This document shows positions 43,424 to 52,932 of a stretch of DNA of 64,000 nt, piece by piece. Both the position numbers and the translations under genes were made by a program. The stretch spans positions 1 to 64,000 of the forward strand of contig NZ_AQQU01000002.1 of the NCBI RefSeq assembly GCF_002210105.1. The letters are read 5' to 3'. This DNA is from Oceanicola sp. 22II-s10i (lineage in GTDB: Bacteria; Pseudomonadota; Alphaproteobacteria; Rhodobacterales; Rhodobacteraceae). Below the pieces are notes generated by a model, which saw nothing but the letters and a program-made list of their open reading frames with translations, searched no databases and had not been told where the DNA came from. Each line of letters opens with the position of its first letter. Position 1 is the first letter of the stretch.

Positions 43424-44874
43424 CAGAACGGCGCCTCGACATCGCCCATGCAGACGTAGACCGTCTTGACCTGCGTGTAGTGGTCCAGCGCGGCGCGGGC
43501 GTTCTCGCGGCCGACGCCCGACATCTTCATGCCGCCGAAGGGCATTTCGACGGGGGTCAGGTTGTAGGTGTTGATCCAGCAGGTGCCCGCTTCGAGCCGG
43601 GCTACGACACGGTGGGCGCGGGTCAGATCGGCGGTGAAGACACCGGCGGCGAGGCCGAAATCCGTGGCATTGGCGCGGGTTATGACCTCTTCCTCGTCTT
43701 CGAACGAGAGGATGGACATGACCGGACCGAAGATCTCGTCGGTCGCCAGCGCCATGTCGTCGGAGACGGCGGCAAAGGCGGTCGGGGGCACGAACAGGCC
43801 CTCGCCATCCTCTCCGCCGAACAGCAGTTCCGCGCCGGCCGCCTTGCCCTTGGCGATGGCGGCGAGGATCTGGTCCTTCTGCCGGCGGTTGATGATCGGG
43901 CCGATGGTGGTGGCGGGGTCGAGCGGATCGCCGAGGACGGCGTTTGCGGTGCGTTCGGTCAGGCGTTCGCAGAAGGCCGAGAGGATCGGCTTCGCCACGA
44001 AAACCCTTGTTCCGTTGGAGCAAATCTGGCCGGAGGAATAGAAGTTCGCGTTGATCGCGGCGCTGACGGCGTTGTCGATATCGGCGTCTTCGAACACGAT
44101 CAGGGGGGACTTGCCGCCAAGCTCCATCGTGACGTGGCGGATGCCCTCGGCTGCCGCCGCATAGACCTTGCGGCCCGTGGGGACCGAGCCGGTGAGCGAG
44201 ACCTTGGCGCAGCGGGAATCGGTGACGAGCATCGCGCCGACATCGCCCGCGCCCTGCACGACGTTGAAGAGGCCCGCAGGCGCCCCGGCCTCCACAAGGA
44301 TTTCCGCCAGTTTCAGGGCGGTTAGCGGGGTTTCTTCGGATGGTTTGAAGATCATCGCGTTGCCCGCGGCCAGCGCGGGCGCGGCTTTCCAGCACGCGAT
44401 CTGGATGGGATAGTTCCACGCACCGATGCCCACGCAGACGCCGAGTGGTTCGCGCCGGGTGTAGGCCCAGTCGTCGCCGAGCGGGATCATCTCTCCGTTC
44501 AGCGTCGTCGCGATTCCGCCAAAGAACTCAAGCGCATCCGCGCCGGAGCTCGCGTCGGCGACCAGCGTTTCCTGGATCGGTTTGCCGGTGTCCAGCGTCT
44601 CCAGTTCCGACAGGTCCTCGTTCCGCGACCGGATGATGTCCGCAGCACGGCGCAGGACGCGGCCGCGTTCGACGGGGGGCAGTGCGGCCCATTTCTTCTG
44701 CGCCTCCTGCGCGCTCTCGAACGCGAGGTTGACGTCGGCGCGGGTGGCGGGGCGGATCTCGGCGATGACGGAGCCGTCGAACGGATAGCGATCCGGCACC
44801 GGCGTGACGGCTGCGTCTTCGCGATAGGCACCACCGATGAAATGCGAGGCGGGGGGCTGGGCGCGCATGGTCAT
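43423..44874 (-). CDS. betB: Betaine-aldehyde dehydrogenase BetB
   Basis: A 483-residue NAD-dependent aldehyde dehydrogenase making glycine betaine. Catalytic Cys lies in [11 protein letters not shown], Glu in MELGGKSPL and Asn in [10 protein letters not shown]. The [10 protein letters not shown] and [20 protein letters not shown] blocks are typical of BetB. ATG 44874-44872 (MTM) is chosen because it overlaps the betC stop by four bases. Operon betI-betC-betB-betA on the minus strand. Confidence 0.94.
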   Translation of the reverse strand: MTMRAQPPASHFIGGAYREDAAVTPVPDRYPFDGSVIAEIRPATRADVNLAFESAQEAQKKWAALPPVERGRVLRRAADIIRSRNEDLSELETLDTGKPIQETLVADASSGADALEFFGGIATTLNGEMIPLGDDWAYTRREPLGVCVGIGAWNYPIQIACWKAAPALAAGNAMIFKPSEETPLTALKLAEILVEAGAPAGLFNVVQGAGDVGAMLVTDSRCAKVSLTGSVPTGRKVYAAAAEGIRHVTMELGGKSPLIVFEDADIDNAVSAAINANFYSSGQICSNGTRVFVAKPILSAFCERLTERTANAVLGDPLDPATTIGPIINRRQKDQILAAIAKGKAAGAELLFGGEDGEGLFVPPTAFAAVSDDMALATDEIFGPVMSILSFEDEEEVITRANATDFGLAAGVFTADLTRAHRVVARLEAGTCWINTYNLTPVEMPFGGMKMSGVGRENARAALDHYTQVKTVYVCMGDVEAPF

Positions 44875-46409
44875 TCGCCCCTCGGAAAGCGTTTGTTCTC
44901 TTCGAGCACGTTCAGGTCCATGTGGTTGCGCATGTAGCGTTCCGACGCCTTCTGCAGCGGCTGGTAGTCCCACGGGAAATACGACCCGTTCCTGAGCGCG
45001 TCGTAGACGACATGACGGCGGGCCTGGCTCTGGCGGACCTCGGCGTCGTAGGCGTCGAGATCCCAGTAGGCGTCGGCCTCGGCGCGGAGTGCGGCCAGCA
45101 CGTCCTCGCCGTCCGACAGGGTATCCAGCAGCGAAGACCCGATCAGGTTGCGGCGTTCGTCCGGGTCGGTGTCGAGGTGGAACAGCATCTCGGGGTCGGC
45201 ATTGCAGCGGATGTATTTCCACGGCCCGTCGATCAGGCAGACCATCGGGGTGATCGTCGCCTCGGCGGCGTATTCGACGCGCACCGGGTCCATCCGCAAC
45301 CCGCGCGGATCGAAGATCGGGACGAGGCTGGCGCCGTCGACCCATGGCTCGATCTCGGCCATGTCGATGCCCGCCATCTCGCAAAGGGTGGGGGTGATAT
45401 CCATGGTGGAGACGCGGCGGTCCTCGTGGCGCGGCGCCACATCGGGGCCGGCGATCATCAGGGGCACGCGGGCGGAGCCTTCGAAGAAGTTCATCTTGAA
45501 CCACAGGCCCCGGTCGCCCAGCATGTCGCCGTGATCCGAGCAGAAGACGATGATCGTGTTGTCCTCCTGCCGGGTGCCGCGCAGCGCCTCGAGGATCCCG
45601 CCGATGTGGTCGTCGAGATAGGAGATGTTGGCGAAATAGGCGCGGCGCGAGCGGATCACGTCGTCTTCGGTGATGTCGAATTCGCGCCAGTTGTTGGCGT
45701 CGAAGATGCGTTTGGAATGGGGGTCCTGTTCCTCGTAGGGGATCGCGGGCATCTCGGGCGTCAGATGTTCGCAGTCCTCGTAGAGCTCCCAGTACTTGCG
45801 GCGCGCGACGTAGGGGTCGTGGGGATGGGTGAAGGACACCGTCATCATCCACGGCCGGTCGTCGAGGCGGCGGCCGAGGTCATAGACCTTGCGGGTCGCG
45901 TTGTAGGCGACCTCGTCGTCGTATTCCATCTGGTTGGAGATCTCGGCCACGCCCGCGCCGGTGACGGAGCCCATGTTGTGATACCACCAGTCGATCCGCT
46001 CGCCGGGCTTGCGGTAGTCCGGGGTCCAGCCGAAATCGGCAGGGTAGATGTCGGTGGTCAGTCGCTCCTCGAACCCGTGGAGCTGGTCGGGGCCGACGAA
46101 ATGCATCTTGCCGCAGAGCGTGGTGGCATAGCCCGCGCGGCGCAGGTGGTGGGCGTAGGTCGGGATGTCCGAGGCGAACTCGGCCGCGTTGTCGTAGACG
46201 CGGGTGCGACGGGGCAGGGCGCCTGCCATGAACGACGCCCGGCCCGGCGCGCACAGCGGCGAGGCGGTATAGGCGTTCTGGAACCGGATGGACCGCGCGG
46301 CCAGCGCCTTGAGGTTCGGGGCGTGCAGGAAGTCCGCGGGGCCGTCGGGGAAGAGGGTCCCGTTCAGCTGGTCGACCATGAGAATGAGGATATTGGGGCG
46401 GTCAGCCAC
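44871..46409 (-). CDS. betC: Choline-sulfatase BetC
   Basis: A 512-residue type I sulfatase that releases choline from choline-O-sulfate. Cys53 in [14 protein letters not shown] is the residue converted to formylglycine. Metal ligands are the N-terminal MVDQLN (Asp, Asn/Gln) and [12 protein letters not shown] (Asp-His). The C-terminal extension typical of BetC ([19 protein letters not shown]) is present. The start is GTG at 46409-46407, eight bases inside the end of betI, so translation is coupled. Presence of betC in the operon is common in Rhizobiales and Rhodobacterales. Confidence 0.94.
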   Translation of the reverse strand: MADRPNILILMVDQLNGTLFPDGPADFLHAPNLKALAARSIRFQNAYTASPLCAPGRASFMAGALPRRTRVYDNAAEFASDIPTYAHHLRRAGYATTLCGKMHFVGPDQLHGFEERLTTDIYPADFGWTPDYRKPGERIDWWYHNMGSVTGAGVAEISNQMEYDDEVAYNATRKVYDLGRRLDDRPWMMTVSFTHPHDPYVARRKYWELYEDCEHLTPEMPAIPYEEQDPHSKRIFDANNWREFDITEDDVIRSRRAYFANISYLDDHIGGILEALRGTRQEDNTIIVFCSDHGDMLGDRGLWFKMNFFEGSARVPLMIAGPDVAPRHEDRRVSTMDITPTLCEMAGIDMAEIEPWVDGASLVPIFDPRGLRMDPVRVEYAAEATITPMVCLIDGPWKYIRCNADPEMLFHLDTDPDERRNLIGSSLLDTLSDGEDVLAALRAEADAYWDLDAYDAEVRQSQARRHVVYDALRNGSYFPWDYQPLQKASERYMRNHMDLNVLEENKRFPRGE

Positions 46410-46992
46410 GGGCTTTCCTTTCGAGCCAGAGGGTCAGGTAGTCGCAGACCAGCGCCTGCGTCGCGTCGCGGTCGGGGGCGACCGGCTGGAGGGCGTGGCG
46501 GATGTAGAAGCCGTCGATCATCGAGGCGAGGCCCTGCGCCACCTGTTCGGCCGTCTCGTCGTCAAAGAGCTGCCGCAGGTCGTGGCGCAGGTTCGACCGC
46601 AGCCGTTTGGCATAGACGATCAGCAGGCGGGCGACGTCCTCGGACTGCATCGCGCGGACATAGAATGTCAGCCATGCGGCCACGACGTCCTTGTCGAACT
46701 GCCCCTCGGAGAAGCTGGCCGCGATGATCGCGCGGATTCGCGCCTCGGGGTCGCTGAGGTTGCGCAGGCGCAGCGCCACGTTGTCGCCGAAAACCTTGAG
46801 GATATGGCGCATCGCGGCGAGGAAGATCTGGTCCTTGGAGCCGAAGTAGTGATGCGCCAGCGCCGAGGACATGCCGGCGCGCTTGGCGATCTGGCTGACG
46901 GTCACGTCGAGCGATCCCGCCTCGCCGATCGTCTCGATCGTGGCGCGGATCATCGCTTCGCGGCGAAGGGGTTCCATTCCCACCTTTGGCAT
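46402..46992 (-). CDS. betI: TetR-type choline-responsive repressor BetI
   Basis: A 196-residue repressor. The N-terminal helix-turn-helix (VTVSQIAKRAGMSSALAHHYFGSKDQIFLAAM) and the start MPKVGMEPLRREAMIRATIETI are the BetI standard. The C-terminal ligand part (DKDVVAAWLTFYVRAM, IDGFYIRHAL) is also conserved. First gene of the bet operon. In the family it binds the promoter and releases it on choline. A matching inverted repeat lies in the gap before choX. Confidence 0.94.
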   Translation of the reverse strand: MPKVGMEPLRREAMIRATIETIGEAGSLDVTVSQIAKRAGMSSALAHHYFGSKDQIFLAAMRHILKVFGDNVALRLRNLSDPEARIRAIIAASFSEGQFDKDVVAAWLTFYVRAMQSEDVARLLIVYAKRLRSNLRHDLRQLFDDETAEQVAQGLASMIDGFYIRHALQPVAPDRDATQALVCDYLTLWLERKARG

Positions 46993-47061
46993 GGCCGGGA
47001 ATCTCCTCTAGTGTGGCGGCGACGCGCCCGGCTGGGGAGACTTGCCGGGGGCGCTATGTTT

Positions 47062-47081
47062 TTGATTAACTCATCAATCAA
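47062..47081. promoter_or_regulatory. Candidate BetI operator
   Basis: TTGATT (47062-47067) and AATCAA (47076-47081) form an inverted repeat around AACTCATC. It sits in the 130-base divergent gap between betI and choX, in locally AT-rich DNA. BetI sites described in other proteobacteria have TTGA..TCAA-type arms. It would repress both the bet genes and the choline transporter. Confidence 0.6.
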
Positions 47082-47122
47082 TAACCGCGCAAGAGGCGCG
47101 GCAACAGGCATGGAGGTGCTGA

Positions 47123-48052
47123 ATGACGAAACGGAGCATGGTGAGCGGTATCGCGCTGGCAATCGCACTGGGCGCGGGCACGGCATATGCGGACTGCGGC
47201 GAGGTCGTGTTTTCGGACGTGGGCTGGACCGACATCACCGCGACGACGGCGGCCACGACGACGGTGCTGGAAGCTCTGGGCTACGAGACGGACATCAAGG
47301 TGCTGTCGGTGCCGGTGACCTACACCGCGCTCAGCAAGGGCGACGTGGACGTATTCCTCGGCAACTGGATGCCCACGATGGAGGCCGACATCGCGCCCTA
47401 TCGCGAGGATGGCTCGGTCGAGACGGTGCGCACCAATCTCGAGGGCGCGAAATACACGCTGGCCGTGAACAAGGCGGCCGCCGATCTGGGGATCGGCAAC
47501 TTCGCCGACATCGCGGCGCAGAAGGATGCGCTGGAGGGCAAGATCTACGGCATCGAGCCGGGCAATGACGGCAACCGGCTGATCATGGACATGATCGGGG
47601 CCGATGCCTTCGGCCTGAACGGGTTCGAGGTGGTCGAAAGCTCGGAACAGGGGATGCTGGCGCAGGTGCGCCGCGCGACCGACAAGGGCGAGCCGGTCGT
47701 CTTCCTCGGGTGGGAGCCGCATCCGATGAACGCCAATTTCGAACTGACCTACCTGGAGGGCGGGGACGATTACTTCGGCCCGAACCTCGGCGGGGCCGAG
47801 GTGATGACGAACACCCGCAAGGGGCTGTCCGGTGAATGTCCGAACCTGGGCAAGTTCCTTGGCAACCTGTCGTTCACGCTGGCCATGGAGAACGAGATCA
47901 TGGGCGCGATCCTCGACGACGGCGAGTCGCCGGAGGATGCGGCGGAGAAATGGCTGAAGGCCAACCCGGACGTCTGGATGGCCTGGCTCGACGGCGTGAC
48001 GACCGAGGACGGCGGCGACGCCGTGGCCGCGGTGAAGGCCGAGCTGGAGTGA
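47123..48052 (+). CDS. choX: Choline ABC transporter substrate-binding protein ChoX
   Basis: A 309-residue periplasmic protein with a Sec signal (MTKRSMVSGIALAIALGAGTAYA). Trp-rich binding positions of the OpuAC/ChoX family are visible: DVGWTDITATT, FLGNWMPTM and FLGWEPHPMN. Tyr in YTALSKGD also fits the aromatic cage that holds the trimethylammonium group. A GGAGGTGCTGA site precedes the ATG. It is separated from choW by a gap with GC hairpins. Confidence 0.92.
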   Translation: MTKRSMVSGIALAIALGAGTAYADCGEVVFSDVGWTDITATTAATTTVLEALGYETDIKVLSVPVTYTALSKGDVDVFLGNWMPTMEADIAPYREDGSVETVRTNLEGAKYTLAVNKAAADLGIGNFADIAAQKDALEGKIYGIEPGNDGNRLIMDMIGADAFGLNGFEVVESSEQGMLAQVRRATDKGEPVVFLGWEPHPMNANFELTYLEGGDDYFGPNLGGAEVMTNTRKGLSGECPNLGKFLGNLSFTLAMENEIMGAILDDGESPEDAAEKWLKANPDVWMAWLDGVTTEDGGDAVAAVKAELE

Positions 48053-48110
48053 GCGGGGCCACGGGGGCTTCGGTCTGATGATGCGTGACGCAGGGCAGCG
48101 CCCGGCCCGA

Positions 48111-48151
48111 GGGGGGGCGCAGATGCGCCCGCCCTTTGGGGCGGGGCGGGC
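48111..48151 (+). terminator. GC hairpins between choX and choW (attenuator)
   Basis: GGGCGC-AGAT-GCGCCC (48115-48130), overlapping a second stem GCCCGCCC / GGGCGGGGCGGGC around TTTG (about 48126-48151). It lies in the 192-base gap after the binding protein. The two stems share bases, so only one can form at a time. Confidence 0.45.
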
Positions 48152-48244
48152 GCTGTCCGGTCCGTGGGACCGGGCGGCGGCGACCTCTGAAGCCGGGCTG
48201 TTCCTGCGGACCATCGGCGACGCACAAACACAAAAGGATGCCCG

Positions 48245-49084
48245 ATGCTCGACTGGCTGACCGACACCAAGATCCCGGTCGGCAAATGGGCCAAGACCGT
48301 CTTCGACTGGCTTGAGCGGAAGGGCGGGTTCTTCTTCGATACGCTCTCCGACCTGCTGGAGGCGATGATCGACGGTCTGCTGTGGCTCTTGCAGGCACCG
48401 CATCCGCTGATCGTCATCGCGCTCTTCGCCGGGCTGACATGGGTGCTGCAACGCCGGTGGCAGACCTGCGTTCTGGTGGCGGTCGGGCTGCTGTTCATCC
48501 TCAACCAGGGCTACTGGGAGGAAATGACGGAGAGCCTGACGCTGGTGCTGTCGGCCTGCATCGTCTGCATGGGCGTCGGCGTGCCGATCGGCATCGCGGC
48601 GGCGCACAGGCCGCGGGTCTATGCGTGGATGCAGCCGGTGCTGGACCTTATGCAGACGCTGCCGACCTTCGTCTACCTGATCCCGGCCATCGTGTTCTTC
48701 GGCATCGGCATGGTGCCGGGCCTGATCGCCACGGTGATCTTCGTCCTGCCCGCCCCGATCCGGCTGACGCATCTGGGCGTGTCCTCGACCCCCGTGGCAC
48801 TGCGCGAGGCGGCGGAGGCGTTCGGCGCGACCCCCCGGCAACTGCTGTGGAAGGTCGAACTGCCCTACGCCCTGCCGCAGATCATGGCTGGGCTGAACCA
48901 GACGATCATGCTGTCGCTGTCGATGGTGGTGATCGCGGCGCTGGTCGGAGCCGACGGGCTTGGGGTGCCGGTGGTCCGGGCGCTGAATTCGGTCAACACC
49001 GCGCTCGGGTTCGAGAGCGGGTTCGTCATCGTGGTCGTGGCCATCGTGCTGGACCGGATGCTGCGGGTCGGGGGGCGGAAATGA
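48245..49084 (+). CDS. choW: Choline ABC transporter permease ChoW
   Basis: A 279-residue permease with an N-terminal amphipathic stretch (WLTDTKIPVGKWAKTVFDWL) and about six membrane segments. The coupling loop is LREAAEAFGATPRQLLWKVELP, the OpuAB/ProW-type EAA motif. AAAAGGATGCCCG precedes the ATG. It overlaps choV by four bases (ATGA). Confidence 0.93.
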   Translation: MLDWLTDTKIPVGKWAKTVFDWLERKGGFFFDTLSDLLEAMIDGLLWLLQAPHPLIVIALFAGLTWVLQRRWQTCVLVAVGLLFILNQGYWEEMTESLTLVLSACIVCMGVGVPIGIAAAHRPRVYAWMQPVLDLMQTLPTFVYLIPAIVFFGIGMVPGLIATVIFVLPAPIRLTHLGVSSTPVALREAAEAFGATPRQLLWKVELPYALPQIMAGLNQTIMLSLSMVVIAALVGADGLGVPVVRALNSVNTALGFESGFVIVVVAIVLDRMLRVGGRK

Positions 49085-50097
49085 GCGTTGTGGAGTTCGA
49101 CCGCGTCTCCATCGTCTTCGGCGGCAAGCCGGACGAGGCGCTGCCGTTGATGGACAAGGGCCAGACCCGCGCCGAGGTCGAGGCGGCGACCGGGCAGGTG
49201 CTGGGCGTCCACGACTGTACGCTGGCGGTCGAGGAAGGCGAGATCCTCGTCCTCATGGGCCTGTCGGGATCGGGCAAGTCGACGCTGCTGCGGGCCGTCA
49301 ACGGGCTGAACCCCGTGACGCGCGGCTCGGTCACGATCCGCGACGGCGACTGGAGCTGCACCCTGCCGGGCGACGGGGCCAAGGCGCTCGGGCGGCTGCG
49401 CAGGCAATGCGTGGCGATGGTGTTCCAGAGCTTCGGCCTGCTGCCATGGCGCAACGTGCGCGACAACGTGGCTTTCGGGCTGGAACTGGACGGCGTCGGA
49501 AAGGCCGAACGCAACCGGCGCGCGGAGGAGAAGCTGGAGCTTGTCGGCCTGACGGGCTGGGCCGACCGCAAGGTGGCCGAGCTGTCGGGCGGCATGCAGC
49601 AGCGCGTGGGTCTGGCCCGCGCCTTTGCCACCGACGCGCCGATCCTGCTGATGGACGAGCCGTTCTCGGCGCTCGATCCGCTGATCCGCACCCGGCTTCA
49701 GGACGAGTTGCTTGCGCTGCAGAAGGACCTGCGCCGCACGATCCTGTTCGTCAGCCACGATCTGGACGAGGCCTTCAAGATCGGCAACCGCATCGCGATC
49801 ATGGAGGGCGGGCGGATCGTGCAGTGCGGCACCCCGTCCGAGATTATCACAGCACCCGCAACGGATTACGTGGCCGAGTTCGTGGCCCACATGAACCCAC
49901 TCGGTGTCCTGCGCGCTGCCGACGTGATGACGCCCGCGACCGGTGCGCAGGAGGGCGCGGTCATCGCGCCGGACACCCCGCTGCGCGAGGTGATCGCGCG
50001 GCTGGCCGGGGATGACACGGTGCTGACGGTCGCCGGGGAGGACGGGGCCATGGGCCGTATCACCGCCTCGGAGATCGTCGCGGCCCTGTCGCGCTGA
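49081..50097 (+). CDS. choV: Choline ABC transporter ATP-binding protein ChoV
   Basis: A 338-residue ATPase of the OpuAA/ProV group. Walker A GLSGSGKS is at about 58-65, signature LSGGMQQRVGLARAF, Walker B ILLMDEPFSALDPL and HDLDEAFKIGNR. The N-terminal KPDEALPLMDKGQTRAEVEAATG segment is typical of choline/betaine ATPases. The C-terminal part (after about 275) is a short, CBS-like module that in the family senses ionic strength. It ends the cho operon. Confidence 0.93.
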   Translation: MSVVEFDRVSIVFGGKPDEALPLMDKGQTRAEVEAATGQVLGVHDCTLAVEEGEILVLMGLSGSGKSTLLRAVNGLNPVTRGSVTIRDGDWSCTLPGDGAKALGRLRRQCVAMVFQSFGLLPWRNVRDNVAFGLELDGVGKAERNRRAEEKLELVGLTGWADRKVAELSGGMQQRVGLARAFATDAPILLMDEPFSALDPLIRTRLQDELLALQKDLRRTILFVSHDLDEAFKIGNRIAIMEGGRIVQCGTPSEIITAPATDYVAEFVAHMNPLGVLRAADVMTPATGAQEGAVIAPDTPLREVIARLAGDDTVLTVAGEDGAMGRITASEIVAALSR

Positions 50098-50247
50098 GGC
50101 GCCGAACCTGCCCGGCGAACTGATGAAGTCGTCTCATGACCGCTATCGGGCGTCGGTCATTGTGGTTGCCAGCCTCTGAGCCACCTTGTGGACCAGCAGT
50201 CCTTCCGCGCGCCGGCGCGGGGGACCGGGCCGCAGCAGAGGAATGCC

Positions 50248-50694
50248 ATGCAACTGAACGTCAACGGAGCCACCCACGAAGTCGATGTCGAGCCGGATAC
50301 GCCGCTGCTCTGGGTCATCCGCGAGGAGCTGGGCCTGACCGGCACGAAATACGGCTGCGGCATCGCCGCCTGCGGGGCCTGCACGGTTCTGGTCGACGGA
50401 CAGCCGACACGGTCCTGCGTGACGCCCGCCGACACCGTCGAAGGCCAGCGCATCACGACGATCGAGACCGTGGAGGAAACCGAGACCGGCCGCCGCGTGG
50501 TCGCCGCCTGGGTCGAGCATCAGGTGCCGCAGTGCGGATACTGCCAGTCCGGGCAGGTTCTCGCCGCCACGGCGCTGCTGCGCGATGTGCCCGCGCCGAC
50601 GGATGCCGATATCGACGACGCGATGACCAACCTGTGCCGCTGCGGGACCTACAACAAGATCCGCGATGCCGTGCGCAGCGTGGCGGAGGGCTGA
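50248..50694 (+). CDS. Molybdenum hydroxylase small subunit with two [2Fe-2S] clusters (IorA type)
   Basis: A 148-residue iron-sulfur subunit of the isoquinoline 1-oxidoreductase/aldehyde oxidase family. Plant-type cluster cysteines are CGIAACGACTV plus a later SCVTP, and the second cluster uses CGYCQSGQ and CRCGTYNKI. GCAGAGGAATGCC precedes ATG 50248. The upstream open frame is not used, since MQLNVNGATHEVDV is the normal start. It passes electrons from the Mo site of the next protein to an outer acceptor. Confidence 0.92.
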   Translation: MQLNVNGATHEVDVEPDTPLLWVIREELGLTGTKYGCGIAACGACTVLVDGQPTRSCVTPADTVEGQRITTIETVEETETGRRVVAAWVEHQVPQCGYCQSGQVLAATALLRDVPAPTDADIDDAMTNLCRCGTYNKIRDAVRSVAEG

Positions 50695-50697
50695 TCC

Positions 50698-52884
50698 ATG
50701 ACCTTTCTCGACAGGATCGCGTCGCGGACCCCCGTCAACGTCTCGCGCCGGGGCTTTCTGGCCGGAACCGGTGCGCTCGTCCTTGCCGCAACCCTGCCGC
50801 TCCGCCCCGCGCGCGGGCAGCAGGCGGCCGAGGGCGGCCCGGCCGTTCAGGCTTTTCTGGAACTGCGGCCCGACGGGACGGCCCTACTGAAGAGTCCGTT
50901 TCACGAGGGCGGGCAGGGGATCTACACCACCATGGCCCAGATCGTGGGCGAGGAACTGGACCTCGCGCCCGACAGCTTCACGGTCGAGATCGCGCCCCCC
51001 GGCGGCCCGTTCGGCGTGATGGGCGGCTTCCGCCTGACCGGCGGCAGCGCCTCGACCCGGACGTCCTACGACCTGATGCGCCGTCTGGGCGCCTCGGCCC
51101 GCGCCATGCTGATCGAGGCGGCGGCGACCCGGTGGGACGTGGAAGCCGCGACGCTTGTCACCGAACCGGGGGCGGTGCTGCATCCCGACAGCGGGCGGCG
51201 TCTGGCCTATGGCGAACTGGCGGCTGACGCGATGGACCTGCCGGTGCCGGCCGAGGCCCCGCTGAAGGACCCGTCGAATTTCCGCTGGATCAGGACGCCT
51301 GTGGCCCGTCTGGATGTCCGTGACAAATCCACCGGCCAGACGAAATACGCCATCGACGTCGAGGTCGAGGGCATGCTGCTGGCCGCCGTCCGGCACGCGC
51401 CGCGCCTCGGGCTGGCGCCGACCGAAGTGACCAACCGGGCCGCCATCGAGGCGATGCGCGGGGTGCATTCGGTGCATCTACTGGACGGGGCCGTGGCCGT
51501 GGTGGCCGACCGGTTCTGGCAGGCCCGCCGCGCGATCGACGAGGCGCAGATCGAATGGGGGCCGGGCACGTCGAAATGGCCTATGCCCGAGGATTTCTCC
51601 TCCGCAGGGTTCCGCGACACGCTGGCTTCGGCCACGGGCGAGGTGGTGCAGATCGAGGCGACGGGCGATGCCGCCGCCGCGCTCGAGGCGGCCGGGACGG
51701 TGATCGAGGCGACCTATGACGCCCCCTTTGTCGTGCATGGCCAGCTGGAGCCGCCATCGGCCACGGCGCGGTTCAACGAAGACGGCACGCTGGATGTCTG
51801 GCTGCCGAACCAGGCGCCTGAGCAGTTCATGACCGCAGCGGCTGCCGCGGCCGGGATCGAGCCGCAGAACGTGCGGATCCACGGGCAGATGCTGGGCGGG
51901 TTCTTCGGGCGGCATTTCCTCTACGAAACCGCGAACCCGTTCCCGCAGGCCATCGCGCTGGCCCGCGCCGTCGGGCGCCCGGTCAAGCTGATCTGGACCC
52001 GCGAGGAAGACTTCCTGCGTGACGCCCCGCGTCCGCTGGGACTGGCGCGGTTCCGCGGCGTGCCCGGACCCGATGGCCCCGTCGCGCTGACCGCAGAGGT
52101 GGTGGGCGAGGGCCCGACGGGCCGCTGGTATGGCGCGCCTCCGGGCCGCGATGCCTCGGCCACCGAAGGCATATCGGGCAAGGCCTATGCCATTCCGAAC
52201 AGCCATATCGGCCAGGTCTACGTGCCGAACCCCGCCGTCATCGGCTATTGGCGGTCGGTCGGGCATTCGATGCATGACTTCATGTACGAGTGCTTTCTTG
52301 ACGAACTCGCCGCGGCGGGCGGTCAGGACCCCTATGAAATGCGGCGCGGGCTGTTGGCGGGGAACGACCGGCTGACGGCATTGCTGGAGGCGACGGTTGA
52401 ACTGTCCGGCGGCTGGCGGCCCGGCCCCTACGAGGCCGAGGACGGCTCGCGCCGGGCGCGCGGGATCGCGATGGCTTCGCCCTTCGGGTCCGAGGCGGCG
52501 GCGATCGCCGAGGTCTCGCTCGAGGACGGCGAGGTGCGTGTGCACACCGTCTGGACCGCGCTGGACCCCGGCCAGATCGTCAATCCGGCGATTGTCGAGG
52601 CGCAGGTGCAGTCGGCCGTGGCGCTTGGCGTGTCGCAGACGCTGCTGGAGGAACTGGTCTACGAGAACGGCGAACCCACGGCGCGGAACTTCGGCATGTA
52701 TCCGATCCTCGGGCCGGACCGGATGCCCGCCGTGCGCGTCGCGATCCTTGAAAGCGGCGCGCCCATGGGCGGGGTCGGGGAACCGGGGCTGCCTGCGGTC
52801 GGGCCCGCCATCGTGAACGCGGTCGCGGCCCTGACGGGCCAGCGGATCCGCAGCCTGCCGCTGTCCCGGCACGACTTCGGCTAG
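50698..52884 (+). CDS. Molybdenum hydroxylase large subunit (isoquinoline 1-oxidoreductase beta-type), Tat-exported
   Basis: A 728-residue molybdopterin subunit. A twin-arginine signal (SRRGFLAGTGALVLAATLP) sends it to the periplasm, together with the small subunit by hitchhiking. Family blocks: AVVADRFWQARRAID, MLGGFFGRHFLYE, KLIWTREEDFLRDAPRPLG, and the C-terminal GGVGEPGLPAVGPAIVNAV with the conserved Glu that acts as base. It starts three bases after the small subunit. Substrate could be an N-heterocycle or aldehyde. No cytochrome subunit or XdhC maturation gene is seen in the window. Confidence 0.9.
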   Translation: MTFLDRIASRTPVNVSRRGFLAGTGALVLAATLPLRPARGQQAAEGGPAVQAFLELRPDGTALLKSPFHEGGQGIYTTMAQIVGEELDLAPDSFTVEIAPPGGPFGVMGGFRLTGGSASTRTSYDLMRRLGASARAMLIEAAATRWDVEAATLVTEPGAVLHPDSGRRLAYGELAADAMDLPVPAEAPLKDPSNFRWIRTPVARLDVRDKSTGQTKYAIDVEVEGMLLAAVRHAPRLGLAPTEVTNRAAIEAMRGVHSVHLLDGAVAVVADRFWQARRAIDEAQIEWGPGTSKWPMPEDFSSAGFRDTLASATGEVVQIEATGDAAAALEAAGTVIEATYDAPFVVHGQLEPPSATARFNEDGTLDVWLPNQAPEQFMTAAAAAAGIEPQNVRIHGQMLGGFFGRHFLYETANPFPQAIALARAVGRPVKLIWTREEDFLRDAPRPLGLARFRGVPGPDGPVALTAEVVGEGPTGRWYGAPPGRDASATEGISGKAYAIPNSHIGQVYVPNPAVIGYWRSVGHSMHDFMYECFLDELAAAGGQDPYEMRRGLLAGNDRLTALLEATVELSGGWRPGPYEAEDGSRRARGIAMASPFGSEAAAIAEVSLEDGEVRVHTVWTALDPGQIVNPAIVEAQVQSAVALGVSQTLLEELVYENGEPTARNFGMYPILGPDRMPAVRVAILESGAPMGGVGEPGLPAVGPAIVNAVAALTGQRIRSLPLSRHDFG

Positions 52885-52899
52885 AGGCCGCGCCTGTGG

Positions 52900-52925
52900 C
52901 GCCCCGCCCGTGAAAGGGCGGGGCG
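52900..52925. terminator. Bidirectional stem-loop after the molybdenum hydroxylase genes
   Basis: CGCCCCGCCC (52900-52909), loop GTGAAA, GGGCGGGGCG (52916-52925), a 10-bp perfect stem between convergent stops. Confidence 0.7.
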
Positions 52926-52932
52926 TCATGAG

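Noticed and set aside
44871-45852. Minus-strand frame 43423-45852 suggesting a betB-betC fusion
   Set aside because: The part before betB is out of frame with betC and Arg/Pro-rich; betC has its own intact frame with the sulfatase motif.
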